In this document: positions 8,898-16,796 of the stretch, in pieces
Layout of the letters: each line of letters opens with the position of its first letter
Position numbering within the stretch: the first letter of the stretch is position 1
Source: CAZNHL01 sp964572965
GTDB taxonomy: Bacteria > Bacteroidota > Bacteroidia > Cytophagales > UBA9547
Length of the DNA stretch: 64,000 nt
Assembly: GCA_964572965.1 (NCBI GenBank)
Contig: CAZNHL010000004.1
Span: 1 to 64,000, forward strand
Direction: 5' to 3'
Program-made: the position numbers and the translations under genes
Notes under the pieces: model-generated
What the model saw: the letters and a program-made list of their open reading frames with translations, nothing else
Databases searched by the model: none
What the model was told of the DNA's origin: nothing

Positions 8898-9722
8898 TTA
8901 TCTGATTTCAACCCACACAGGTACATGATCAGATATTTTGCGGCAATCCTTCAATTCCTGAAAGTCTTCATAGAAAGGAACAATACCTGACTTCTGGATT
9001 TTGAAAGCATCCTTTTCATAAAAAACATTATCATAAGCATTCGCCAACTTCTGCCCTTGCTTATTGGGTTCCATCTTTATAGTAGTTAATTGATTTATGA
9101 AAACCGGTATAATGCCCCTCTTCTTCAATTTATAAAAGGCATAATTCTCCTGAGACAAGTTAAAATCACCTACGAGTAATAAATTATCTTTTTGATACAG
9201 ACTATCTATCAAATATAAATGACGACATTCTTTCCATGGTTCTTTAGATTTTGGAACGGCATGAAAGTTAACCAGCAAAAAACGTTCCTTCCCATTTTCA
9301 AACCTTCCGGCAAAAGGTTCCCTGTCAAATTGTTTATCCAGACTTTTGATCAGAAAAGCAGCCTCCGTTAGCTTCACATTTTCCTTTTTCCACAAAAAAG
9401 CATAACGCTCCGTTCCGGGTCCATTGGTAGGCTCACTGACAGTATAAGCCCAGGCTACTCCCTTCAAACTAAGAATAGATGCCAGTTTCTGCACCTGTTT
9501 CACCCCAACTTCACCTGTTGATATTTCCTGTAATGCAACCAGATCGAAAGACACCAGTTTACCTGCAATATACTCAAGTTCAGTCTCTGACTTGGAAGCG
9601 CCGAAGTTGGCTATATTCCATGAAGCTATACGCAGGTTTCTTCCCGCGAAACACTGATTATTGAGCCCTAGTAAAATAATCAAAAAAAGACCATGCAATA
9701 CACCTTTTACCTCCTGATTCAT
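8898..9722 (-). CDS. Secreted endonuclease/exonuclease/phosphatase family protein
   Basis: I chose the ATG at 9722; a longer frame from a GTG at 9770 would place 16 residues before the signal peptide. The 274-residue product has a signal peptide (about 1-26, ending CFAG) followed by an EEP-fold domain. The family motifs are present in order: the ASWNIANFG opening strand, LVALQEI with the metal-binding Glu, GDFNLS with the catalytic Asp/Asn pair, and ISDHVPVWVEI with the terminal Asp-His. Such exported members hydrolyse phosphodiesters (DNase-like) or act on phosphoester substrates; the substrate is not evident. The gene is divergent from the HerA-like ATPase and ends three bases from a bidirectional terminator. 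Confidence 0.85.
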   Translation of the reverse strand: MNQEVKGVLHGLFLIILLGLNNQCFAGRNLRIASWNIANFGASKSETELEYIAGKLVSFDLVALQEISTGEVGVKQVQKLASILSLKGVAWAYTVSEPTNGPGTERYAFLWKKENVKLTEAAFLIKSLDKQFDREPFAGRFENGKERFLLVNFHAVPKSKEPWKECRHLYLIDSLYQKDNLLLVGDFNLSQENYAFYKLKKRGIIPVFINQLTTIKMEPNKQGQKLANAYDNVFYEKDAFKIQKSGIVPFYEDFQELKDCRKISDHVPVWVEIR

Positions 9723-9803
9723 GTTTGAAAAATACGTGCTTATTCTTAGTTTTAGAAGTAATAAATTCACAAAATTCCTGATCTTACAATTCCTAAGAAG
9801 TAT

Positions 9804-11375
9804 ATGCCTGACAAGAAATCTCTTTTTACCGCAGCCATTAACAAATCATATAATACTCCTAACCCAAGTATCTACCTGGGAGCCGGTTTACTTGACGGAG
9901 AAATTATTGCCGATGCGAAAGTAAGTTTGCCTTTGCGTATGATGAACCGTCACGGACTCATTGCAGGTGCTACGGGATCAGGCAAGACTCGCACTTTACA
10001 GGTAATTGCAGAACAGTTATCAGATGCAGGTGTACCGGTATTCTTATCAGACATCAAGGGAGACCTTTCCGGTTTAGCGAAATCCGGCCAGACTAACCCT
10101 AAATTGGAAGAACGTGCTCAGGCATTAGGTTTCAAGTTTGAACCAAGTGAATTTCCCGTTGAACTTTACTCCCTAAGTGGCAAAAAAGGTGCACAAATGC
10201 GCGCCACAATATATGAATTTGGTCCGGTGCTTTTATCAAAAATTCTTGAACTGAACGAGACCCAATCAGGCGTACTTTCAATGTTATTCAAATATGCTGA
10301 TGACAAGCAATTGCCGATGATTGACCTGAGTGACCTTAAAAAGGTTCTCAGCTATTTATCAGAAGGCGAAGGTGCTAAAGAAATCAAAGCAGATTATGGT
10401 ACAATTTCTACTTCTACTTCCGGAACAATCCTGAGAAAAATTGTAGCCATGGAACAACAGGGTGTAAATAATATTTTTGGAGAACCATCTTTTGAAATAG
10501 ACGACCTGTTCAATAAAGTTGACGGCAAAGGTGTAATCAGTATTCTGAATGTATCGGATGTTCAAAATCAGCCAGACCTTTTTTCAACTTATATGCTGAG
10601 TATGTTGGCTGAACTTTACAATACATTACCAGAAGCAGGCGACCTTGATAAACCGAAATTAGTTTTCTTTTTAGACGAAGCCCATTTACTTTTTAAAGAT
10701 GCTTCTAAGGCATTCATGGAACAGATAGAGCAAGTAATCAGACTGATCCGTTCTAAGGGTGTAGGTGTTTTCTTCTGCACCCAAATGGCACAGGATATTC
10801 CCGATACCGTATTGGCACAATTGGGCAACCGTGTACAACATGTATTGCGCGCTTTTACCCCAAATGATGCTAAGGCATTAAAAGACACTGTAAAGACTTA
10901 CCCAAGGTCAGATTTCTATGAAATAGAACGTGTATTGACAGGCTTAGGAATTGGAGAAGCATTAATTACAGTATTGAACGAAAAAGGTATTCCTACTGAA
11001 GTAGCAGCGACTCACCTGACTCCACCAAGAGCCGTAATGGGTCCTCTTCCTGATGCTGAATTCCAGCAACACCTTCAGGAGTCTGATGTTTTCAAAAAAT
11101 ACAAAGACAGTGTCGATCCGGAAAGCGCTTATGAGATCCTGAACAAGAGAGTACTCGCTGCCGAACAAGCTAAACAGGCAGAATTGAACAGACAGACAGA
11201 AGCTAAATCAGTCGCATCCACTCCACGCGGACGCCAGGAAAAAAGCACCTTTGAAGAAGTATTATCTTCGCCGGTAGCCAAAGAAGTAGGCAAGCAGGTT
11301 GTAAGAGGTTTGTTCGGAATGCTATTCGGAACATCAACAACTACAAGAAGAAAGAAGACGAATAGTCTTTGGTAG
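9804..11375 (+). CDS. HerA/YjgR-type ATPase (DUF853)
   Basis: A 523-residue P-loop ATPase of the HerA-FtsK superfamily, matching the DUF853/YjgR group. Walker A is GATGSGKT (55-62) and Walker B is FFLDEAHLLF (about 288-297). A later segment, IRSKGVGVFFCTQ, resembles the sensor strand of this superfamily, and an Arg-rich tail (TTTRRKKTNS) ends the protein. HerA relatives are hexameric DNA pumps or translocases; the cellular role of the YjgR branch is poorly known. The tail from about 455 on is low in complexity and probably flexible. The gene appears monocistronic, with a repeat cluster starting 9 bp after its stop. Confidence 0.88.
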   Translation: MPDKKSLFTAAINKSYNTPNPSIYLGAGLLDGEIIADAKVSLPLRMMNRHGLIAGATGSGKTRTLQVIAEQLSDAGVPVFLSDIKGDLSGLAKSGQTNPKLEERAQALGFKFEPSEFPVELYSLSGKKGAQMRATIYEFGPVLLSKILELNETQSGVLSMLFKYADDKQLPMIDLSDLKKVLSYLSEGEGAKEIKADYGTISTSTSGTILRKIVAMEQQGVNNIFGEPSFEIDDLFNKVDGKGVISILNVSDVQNQPDLFSTYMLSMLAELYNTLPEAGDLDKPKLVFFLDEAHLLFKDASKAFMEQIEQVIRLIRSKGVGVFFCTQMAQDIPDTVLAQLGNRVQHVLRAFTPNDAKALKDTVKTYPRSDFYEIERVLTGLGIGEALITVLNEKGIPTEVAATHLTPPRAVMGPLPDAEFQQHLQESDVFKKYKDSVDPESAYEILNKRVLAAEQAKQAELNRQTEAKSVASTPRGRQEKSTFEEVLSSPVAKEVGKQVVRGLFGMLFGTSTTTRRKKTNSLW

Positions 11376-11383
11376 AGTTTTAC

Positions 11384-11528
11384 TCCCGCAGATGGCGCTG
11401 ATTACGCAGATTAAAATATTGGATTAGTAAACAACCAATACTATGATCAGAAAATCTACGCGATTTGCGTTATCTGCGGGATACAAGTAACAAAATTATT
11501 TCCGCAAATACCGCTGATTGCGCAGATT
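11384..11528. repeat. 29-bp palindromic-type repeats, left cluster
   Basis: Three copies of a 29-bp unit occur here: direct at 11384-11412, inverted at 11453-11481 and direct at 11500-11528. Each unit is built from three 9-bp subrepeats of the form CGC(A/T)GATnn, so CGCAGAT, CGCTGAT and CGCAGAT fall nine bases apart. The first two copies face each other and could form a long imperfect hairpin with a loop of about 40 bases. Two further copies lie after the next gene (11946-12036). Nothing in the units is coding. Confidence 0.9.
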
Positions 11529-11559
11529 AAAATAATAAGACCAACCATTTTTTACAGCT

Positions 11560-11937
11560 ATGAATGAGAATGAAATCTCCTATCACATCAGAGGAGCTAT
11601 ATTTGATGTCTATAATAATCTTGGACCAGGCCTCTTAGAATCGGTTTATGAGGCAGCTTTACTTCATGAATTAAAGAAACGAGATTTAGAGGTTAAATGT
11701 CAGGTCCCATTGCCCGTTCAATATGATAACCAGTTGCTGGAACTAGGTTTTCGTTTGGATATACTTGTTAACAACAAAGTGATTATTGAGCTTAAATCAG
11801 TTGAGAATTTAGCGGAAGTACACCATAAGCAAATAGTTACCTATTTAAAACTATCTGGCAAGAAACTGGGGATATTAGTAAACTTTAATTCCGACAGAAT
11901 TGACAAAGCTATATTTCGAAAAGTAAACGGGCTTTAA
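11560..11937 (+). CDS. GxxExxY protein (PD-(D/E)XK-like fold)
   Basis: A 125-residue protein of the GxxExxY family. The name-giving motif is G24-L-L-E27-S-V-Y30. Further on, D67 (FRLDILV), then E77 and K79 (IIELK), reproduce the spacing of a PD-(D/E)XK nuclease core, with a helix of HxxQ type (HHKQIVTYLK) after it. The family function has not been established; the fold suggests a nuclease or a nuclease-derived protein. The gene is alone and is bracketed on both sides by copies of the same 29-bp repeat, which suggests that gene and repeats form one unit that may have moved together. That association is inference from position. Confidence 0.88.
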   Translation: MNENEISYHIRGAIFDVYNNLGPGLLESVYEAALLHELKKRDLEVKCQVPLPVQYDNQLLELGFRLDILVNNKVIIELKSVENLAEVHHKQIVTYLKLSGKKLGILVNFNSDRIDKAIFRKVNGL

Positions 11938-11945
11938 CTTATATT

Positions 11946-12036
11946 TCCCGCAGATGTCGCTGATTACGCAGATTAAAACATTGATAGACTGACCTGTAAA
12001 TTTTAAAAATCTGCGAGATTTGCGCTATCTGCGGGA
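11946..12036. repeat. 29-bp palindromic-type repeats, right cluster
   Basis: A direct unit (11946-11974) and an inverted unit (12008-12036) of the same 29-bp repeat seen at 11384-11528 face each other across 33 bases. Both end in the TCCCGCAGAT/ATCTGCGGGA edge and keep the internal 9-bp periodicity. The cluster begins 9 bp after the stop of the GxxExxY gene. Confidence 0.9.
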
Positions 12037-12071
12037 AAAATTATTGATCTTTAGAACAAATTAAACCAATT

Positions 12072-12530
12072 ATGTCAACTACAACCAACCCTCAGTCTTT
12101 AAAGACTTTAACACTTATCCATTTGGCACTACTTGCCGGTCAGACGATGTTTTTAGCCGTAGTCATTTTCCTGAATTTTAATGGTTCTCCTAACGACGAT
12201 TCAGGATTGCGAGAGGTATTACAGTATGTCGTCCCTCTTTTAGCCTTAGCTGCTATTTCGACCGGGCAATTGATTTTTAAAAGTTTAATCAACTCGATCA
12301 AAACAAAGAACACCTATAAAGAGCAGTTTGCCTTATTTCAAAGTGCATGTCTTATCAAATGGGCAACACTGGAAGGCCCTTCTTTATTTGCCATTGTTTC
12401 TTACTTCCTGACTGGCGGATGGTTCTTTGTAGCAATAGCGGTTTCGCTGATGATAATTCAAGCCTTAGACAGACCGACTCAGGAAAAAATTGATCGTTAT
12501 ATTACAGCTATTGACTTGAAAAATGCCTGA
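12072..12530 (+). CDS. Hypothetical four-helix membrane protein
   Basis: A 152-residue protein with four predicted membrane segments (about 13-34, 47-70, 96-111 and 113-132) and short charged loops. No recognised motif or enzyme signature is visible. The size and pattern match uncharacterised Bacteroidota inner-membrane proteins. The gene starts 35 bp after the last 29-bp repeat and may use a promoter in that gap. A second small membrane protein follows on the same strand after 167 bp. Membrane location is well supported; function is unknown. Confidence 0.75.
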   Translation: MSTTTNPQSLKTLTLIHLALLAGQTMFLAVVIFLNFNGSPNDDSGLREVLQYVVPLLALAAISTGQLIFKSLINSIKTKNTYKEQFALFQSACLIKWATLEGPSLFAIVSYFLTGGWFFVAIAVSLMIIQALDRPTQEKIDRYITAIDLKNA

Positions 12531-12697
12531 TTTTACAGGGAAGGCCTACGTTTTGCGGAAAGTAACTTTCTTTCAATTGCTTGATAACAAACAATTCCAT
12601 AAATTGAAAACGAGTTACCGGAAAATCAACAAGAGTACGGGGCGAAACCGAACGCCAAATTCGGAAAACAACCAAATAACAACCAACAAACCTTACT

Positions 12698-13087
12698 ATG
12701 GGAGCAGCAATTGCAGTATTAGGACTAGTTTATCTTGCAATCATTGTATTAATGGTAGCAAGCCAGTGGACCCTTTTTCAAAAAGCAGGAAAACCAGGAT
12801 GGGCATGTATTGTACCTATCTATAATATTATTGTTATGCTGGAGATTATCCGCAAACCAACATGGTGGATTGCAATGCTTTTCATCCCTGTCGCAAACAT
12901 TGTATATATGATTATGATACATGTTCAGTTTGTTAAAGCCTATGGTAAATCAACAGGTTATGCTGTTGCAGCTCTTTTCTTTGGTATTATCATGTTTCCA
13001 ATATTAGCTTTCAGCAAAGACACCAGATATGTGCTTGGTGAAAATGAAAATGTTGCAGCTTCTTCTGCATTGGATTATGGTGTATAA
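12698..13087 (+). CDS. Small membrane protein, DUF5684-like
   Basis: A 129-residue protein with three to four membrane segments. An N-terminal helix (about 5-23) is followed by the motif QKAGKPGWACIVPIYNIIVML, characteristic of DUF5684-type small membrane proteins in which KAG(K/R)xGW-xxxxPxYN is conserved. It ends in a short soluble tail after a TRYVLGE segment. Its function is unknown. I preferred this frame over the overlapping open frame starting at 12523, because hydropathy and the conserved motif are both in this frame. A strong terminator follows within 20 bp. Confidence 0.82.
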   Translation: MGAAIAVLGLVYLAIIVLMVASQWTLFQKAGKPGWACIVPIYNIIVMLEIIRKPTWWIAMLFIPVANIVYMIMIHVQFVKAYGKSTGYAVAALFFGIIMFPILAFSKDTRYVLGENENVAASSALDYGV

Positions 13088-13102
13088 TTAATACACAGCA
13101 TA

Positions 13103-13143
13103 AAAAGAAAAGGGAGCGATTTAAAACCGCTCCCTTTTCTTTT
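13103..13143. terminator. Bidirectional terminator between convergent genes
   Basis: A perfect 16-bp stem, AAAAGAAAAGGGAGCG (13103-13118) with CGCTCCCTTTTCTTTT (13128-13143), lies between the + DUF5684-like gene and the - argH gene. It has a GC-rich centre and A/U outer stem on either strand. Confidence 0.92.
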
Positions 13144-13161
13144 ATGGCCAATTGTTTATGT

Positions 13162-14493
13162 TTACTTCAAAAGATCCGCAACAGCTTTCTCTACTTTGTC
13201 AAAACCGAAGCTGGAAATTGTTTTTTCTATCTCAGCTTTGATCTCTGCATTTCTCAGGTTACCGATAGAACCTTCATGTGTATGGTTGATATTGGTATTG
13301 GCTTTAAATGATCCTGAATTGATCTCTTCCCCTACCTGCTTGTAAGCATCGCGGAACGGAACACCTTGCAGCACCAGTTCATTTACACGCTCCACACTGA
13401 AGATGTATTTATACATATCTTCTTCCACAATATTTTTGCGGATGCTGATATGCTTAAACATGTAGTTAGCAATATTCAGGCAACTGTTGATTTCTTCGAA
13501 AGCAGGCATGAAGCTTTCTTTCAGCAACTGCATTTCTCTGTGGTAACCTGATGGCAGGTTAGTCGTCATCATGAAGATCTCATTTGGCAAAGCCTTGATC
13601 TTATTGCAACGGCCACGGATCAATTCGAACACGTCAGGATTTTTCTTGTGCGGCATGATGCTTGAACCTGTTGTCAATTCCTCCGGGAAAGAAATGAACG
13701 CAAAGTTCTGGCTGATGTACAAACAAATATCCATTGCCATACGGCTCAACGTTGCTGCGATAGAAGCCAAAGCAGCTGAAACCAGTTGCTCTGTTTTTCC
13801 CCTTCCCATCTGTGCGTATACCACGTTCTGATGAAGACTTTCGAAACCCAACAGTTCGGTTGTCATGGTACGGTTCAATGGAAATGAAGAGCCATAACCT
13901 GCACCTGAACCCAATGGGTTTTTATTACTGATCCTGTAAGCTGCCTGAAGCACCACCAAGTCGTCAGCCAGGCTTTCTGCATAGGCACCAAACCACAAGC
14001 CAAAAGAAGATGGCATAGCTATTTGTAAGTGCGTATAACCTGGCAACAAATCGTTCTTATGCTTTTCGCTTAACTCCACGAAAAGATCGAACAATTGCTT
14101 TACTGCAAAAACTGTATTTTGAATGGCGTCACGCGTGTACAATTTCAGGTCGACTAAAACCTGATCGTTACGCGAACGACCACTATGAATTTTTTTACCG
14201 ATGTCACCAAGACGGCTGGTCAGGATCATCTCCACTTGGGAGTGAACATCTTCAACGCCATCTTCAATTTTGAATTTGCCGGCTTTGATTTCGGCATAAA
14301 TATTTTTGAGCTCCTTCTGCAAAATCGGAAGTTCCTCGTTTGGGATCAGTCCGATAGATGCAAGCATCTGCGTGTGGGCAAGTGAACCTAATACATCAAA
14401 CTCAGCCAGAAACAAATCAAAGAAGCGGTCTTTACCAACGGTGAATTTTTCAATCTCTTTATTAACGTCTGTATCCTTTTGCCAAAGTTTCAT
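13162..14493 (-). CDS. argH: Argininosuccinate lyase
   Basis: A 443-residue member of the fumarase/aspartase superfamily that cleaves argininosuccinate to arginine and fumarate, the last step of arginine synthesis. Family signatures are intact: HSGRSRNDQV (103-112), PGYTHLQ (151-157) and the GSSIMPHKKNP loop (276-286), which carries the catalytic serine. The size is slightly short of typical bacterial ArgH (about 455-470) but no conserved block is missing. It is the last gene of the arginine cluster. A terminator hairpin upstream separates it from argE, and a TAnnTTTG box 26 bp before the ATG suggests its own promoter. Confidence 0.96.
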   Translation of the reverse strand: MKLWQKDTDVNKEIEKFTVGKDRFFDLFLAEFDVLGSLAHTQMLASIGLIPNEELPILQKELKNIYAEIKAGKFKIEDGVEDVHSQVEMILTSRLGDIGKKIHSGRSRNDQVLVDLKLYTRDAIQNTVFAVKQLFDLFVELSEKHKNDLLPGYTHLQIAMPSSFGLWFGAYAESLADDLVVLQAAYRISNKNPLGSGAGYGSSFPLNRTMTTELLGFESLHQNVVYAQMGRGKTEQLVSAALASIAATLSRMAMDICLYISQNFAFISFPEELTTGSSIMPHKKNPDVFELIRGRCNKIKALPNEIFMMTTNLPSGYHREMQLLKESFMPAFEEINSCLNIANYMFKHISIRKNIVEEDMYKYIFSVERVNELVLQGVPFRDAYKQVGEEINSGSFKANTNINHTHEGSIGNLRNAEIKAEIEKTISSFGFDKVEKAVADLLK

Positions 14494-14518
14494 TGATGGT
14501 GTATTATATATAAGAACA

Positions 14519-14526
14519 CAAATATA
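14519..14526 (-). promoter_or_regulatory. Candidate -7 box for argH
   Basis: On the minus strand the sequence TATATTTG matches the Bacteroidota -7 consensus TAnnTTTG. It lies 26 bp before the argH start codon and downstream of the terminator after argE. No clear TTTG -33 element is found at the expected distance, so the match is partial. Confidence 0.4.
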
Positions 14527-14594
14527 AGGTTTCCTGTAAAAAATTACGAGAACGATTTTAACACAAAACCAGACACCTTATTATAAAAACAAAA

Positions 14595-14622
14595 CCGGGA
14601 GTGTTTTTTTAAACACTCCCGG
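14595..14622 (-). terminator. Terminator after argE
   Basis: A perfect 12-bp stem, CCGGGAGTGTTT (14595-14606) with AAACACTCCCGG (14611-14622), has a four-base loop. On the minus strand it is followed by TTTTGTTTTTATAA, a good U-tract. It sits 32 bp after the argE stop and before argH. Confidence 0.9.
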
Positions 14623-14653
14623 TAAAATACTATTTCAAAATACAGAATGGCAA

Positions 14654-15718
14654 CTAAACCAATTCAGACAATACTTTGATATAACGTTCAATTCCCTCCT
14701 CAACTTCACTCACCCAAATGAATTCATTTGCAGTATGAGAGCGACCCGAATTTCCTGGCCCCATCTTCACAGAAGGAACCGGTACCAGCGCCTGATCTGA
14801 AGTTGTTGGAGAGCCGTATGGTTTTGCGCCATGCTTCAAAGCAGCTTTTACCAAGGCATGGTCAGGATCGATGAAGGAAGGACGCAAACGTACTGAACGT
14901 GGTTTCACTTCTGATTCGATGTTCTCTTCAATGATTCTCAAGACCTCTTCATTTTTGTACATTTCAGTGATACGTACATCAATGGTATAATTGCACGATT
15001 CCGGTACAACGTTATGCTGGTAACCGGCATTGATAATGGTCACCGTCATCTTCATTGGCCCTAAGTGTGGAGACACTTTTTCGAACTTATAATTACGAAT
15101 CCACTCGATGTCGTTGATCGCTTTGTAGATGGCGTTCTCTCCTTCTTCACGAGCCGCGTGACCCGCCTTTCCGTGAGCGATACAGTCAAGTACCATCAAG
15201 CCTTTTTCAGCTACCGCGATATCCATCAAAGTAGGTTCACCAACGATGGCGAAATCGATCGGACCAAGATCAGGATACACTAACTCAAGACCATCAAAAC
15301 CGGAGATCTCTTCTTCGGCAGTCGCGGCAATACAGAAGTTGTATTTCAGATTTTCCTTGTCGTAGAAATGCACGAAAGTAGCGATCAGAGAAACCAGACA
15401 ACCGCCGGCATCATTGCTCCCCAAGCCGAACAATTTCCCGTCTTTGATCATCGGATCGAACGGATCATTTGTATAGCCTGGATTTGGTTTTACGGTGTCA
15501 TGATGAGAGTTCAAAAGTATGGTCGGCTTCTTCTCATCATAGTACTTATTGAAAGCCCAGACATTGTTCTTCAAACGCTTTGTCGGGATACCTCTTTCAA
15601 CAAAAAAGTTATTAAGGAGCTCGGCAGTTTTATCTTCCTGCTTACTCAAAGATTCGATGCGGATCAGCCCTTTCAAAAGCTCCAATGCATCCTTCTGTAA
15701 TTCCTGTAATGTTTTCAT
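14654..15718 (-). CDS. argE: M20 metallopeptidase: N-acyl-citrulline/ornithine deacylase
   Basis: A 354-residue zinc-dependent M20 amidohydrolase. The metal and catalytic residues are visible: H72 and D74 in SHHDTV, D103 in GSNDAGG, E136/E137 in TAEEEISG, and E161 in VGEPT. In arginine clusters that use an N-acyl-ornithine carbamoyltransferase instead of ordinary OTCase, this enzyme removes the acetyl or succinyl group from N-acyl-citrulline rather than from N-acyl-ornithine. The neighbouring argF' gene makes that reading likely, but substrate choice cannot be proven from sequence. Annotation pipelines may label it ArgE/DapE. It ends its transcript, since a strong terminator follows. Confidence 0.88.
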   Translation of the reverse strand: MKTLQELQKDALELLKGLIRIESLSKQEDKTAELLNNFFVERGIPTKRLKNNVWAFNKYYDEKKPTILLNSHHDTVKPNPGYTNDPFDPMIKDGKLFGLGSNDAGGCLVSLIATFVHFYDKENLKYNFCIAATAEEEISGFDGLELVYPDLGPIDFAIVGEPTLMDIAVAEKGLMVLDCIAHGKAGHAAREEGENAIYKAINDIEWIRNYKFEKVSPHLGPMKMTVTIINAGYQHNVVPESCNYTIDVRITEMYKNEEVLRIIEENIESEVKPRSVRLRPSFIDPDHALVKAALKHGAKPYGSPTTSDQALVPVPSVKMGPGNSGRSHTANEFIWVSEVEEGIERYIKVLSELV

Positions 15719-15963
15719 TTTCTTTATAGTCTTGAGTAATGAGTAGTGTGTAGTGAGATTTATAAAATCAAGGAATAATTAAATCCATTCCTGCCCACTA
15801 TCTAACACCAGCTCTTCAACTCATTTTCAATATAAAAATTAACCTTTTAATATTTTAGAAATACTTTAATTATTTTTTTAGACTAACCTAAAACAAAACT
15901 CTTAGTATTTTGCAGATCAATATTTTAAATATTAAATAAACAACTAATAGTTTAAGTATTTTT

Positions 15964-16758
15964 CTACTTCTTAAGGGTAGTTCCTTTAGCTACTCCTTTA
16001 CTGATTTCAAGCAAATCTTCGGCATGACAAATGCGCACTGCACTCACTCCAGCATTGATGGCATCAAAGGAATTATCCATTTTCGGGATCATCCCTTTTG
16101 CGATCACTCCTTCTGCTTTCAGGCTTTGGTAAGTCGCGGGTTCAATATCCAGAATCACAGATTCCTTATCATTGATATCACGCAAAACACCTTTCAGTTC
16201 AAAGCAATACACCAGCTGAACATCAAAGTATTTAGCCATCTCAACAGCAACTACCGATGCAATTGTATCTGCGTTTGTATTCAGCATATTGCCTTGTCCA
16301 TCATGTGTCAAAGGAGCCATTACAGGAGTAACTCCTGCTTTAAGAATGGTATTTAAGAACTCACCGTTTACACCATCAACATCTCCCACAAAGCCATAAT
16401 CAACATCCTTTACAGGACGCTTATGTGCTTTGATTACAGTAGCATCCGCACCCGTCAAACCCATCGCATTACAGCTATTGGCCTGTAGTTTTGCAACAAC
16501 CCTTTTGTTGATCAGTCCGGCATAAACCATCGTTACCACCTTCAATGTTTCAGCATCAGTAATACGGCGCCCGTCAACCATCTGAGCTTCAATACCCAAT
16601 GACTTCGAGATTTCAGTAGCTACTTTACCACCACCGTGAATCAGTATTTTATTTCCCTGTATCTGAGAAAAGTCTTTAAGAAACCGATCCAGAAAAGGTT
16701 CATTATCGACAACGTTGCCACCAATCTTGACTACGTATAGTATTTCTTTGGAATTCAA
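15964..16758 (-). CDS. argB: N-acetylglutamate (or N-acyl-glutamate) kinase
   Basis: A 264-residue amino-acid kinase that phosphorylates N-acyl-glutamate in arginine synthesis. Visible motifs are K11-I-G-G at the N terminus, HGGGK (41-45), the substrate-binding R65 region (DGRRITDAET), GLTGADA (100-106) and a C-terminal KGMIPKM loop. The start is unusual: the only usable codon after the in-frame stop 36 bases upstream is TTG at 16756-16758, and the homologous N terminus (NxKxILYVVKIGGN) begins there. The product is compact, like other Bacteroidota ArgB. It follows argF' by 38 bp in the same direction; 245 bp of A/T-rich non-coding DNA separate it from argE. Confidence 0.94.
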   Translation of the reverse strand: MNSKEILYVVKIGGNVVDNEPFLDRFLKDFSQIQGNKILIHGGGKVATEISKSLGIEAQMVDGRRITDAETLKVVTMVYAGLINKRVVAKLQANSCNAMGLTGADATVIKAHKRPVKDVDYGFVGDVDGVNGEFLNTILKAGVTPVMAPLTHDGQGNMLNTNADTIASVVAVEMAKYFDVQLVYCFELKGVLRDINDKESVILDIEPATYQSLKAEGVIAKGMIPKMDNSFDAINAGVSAVRICHAEDLLEISKGVAKGTTLKK

Positions 16759-16796
16759 ATCGTTATAATTTTAAGATTGAAGTAACTTTAAGCCTT

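Noticed and set aside
11384..12036. CRISPR-like array
   Set aside because: Units are in mixed orientation, irregularly spaced and flank a gene; no cas genes and no constant spacer length.
12523..12825. Open frame of 100 codons on the + strand
   Set aside because: It runs out of phase into the DUF5684-like gene, whose frame has the conserved motif and membrane segments; the sequence looks random (polar, Asn/Thr-rich).
15719..15963. Terminator or promoter between argB and argE
   Set aside because: The gap is very AT-rich, but no stem longer than five pairs and no TAnnTTTG box on the minus strand was found.
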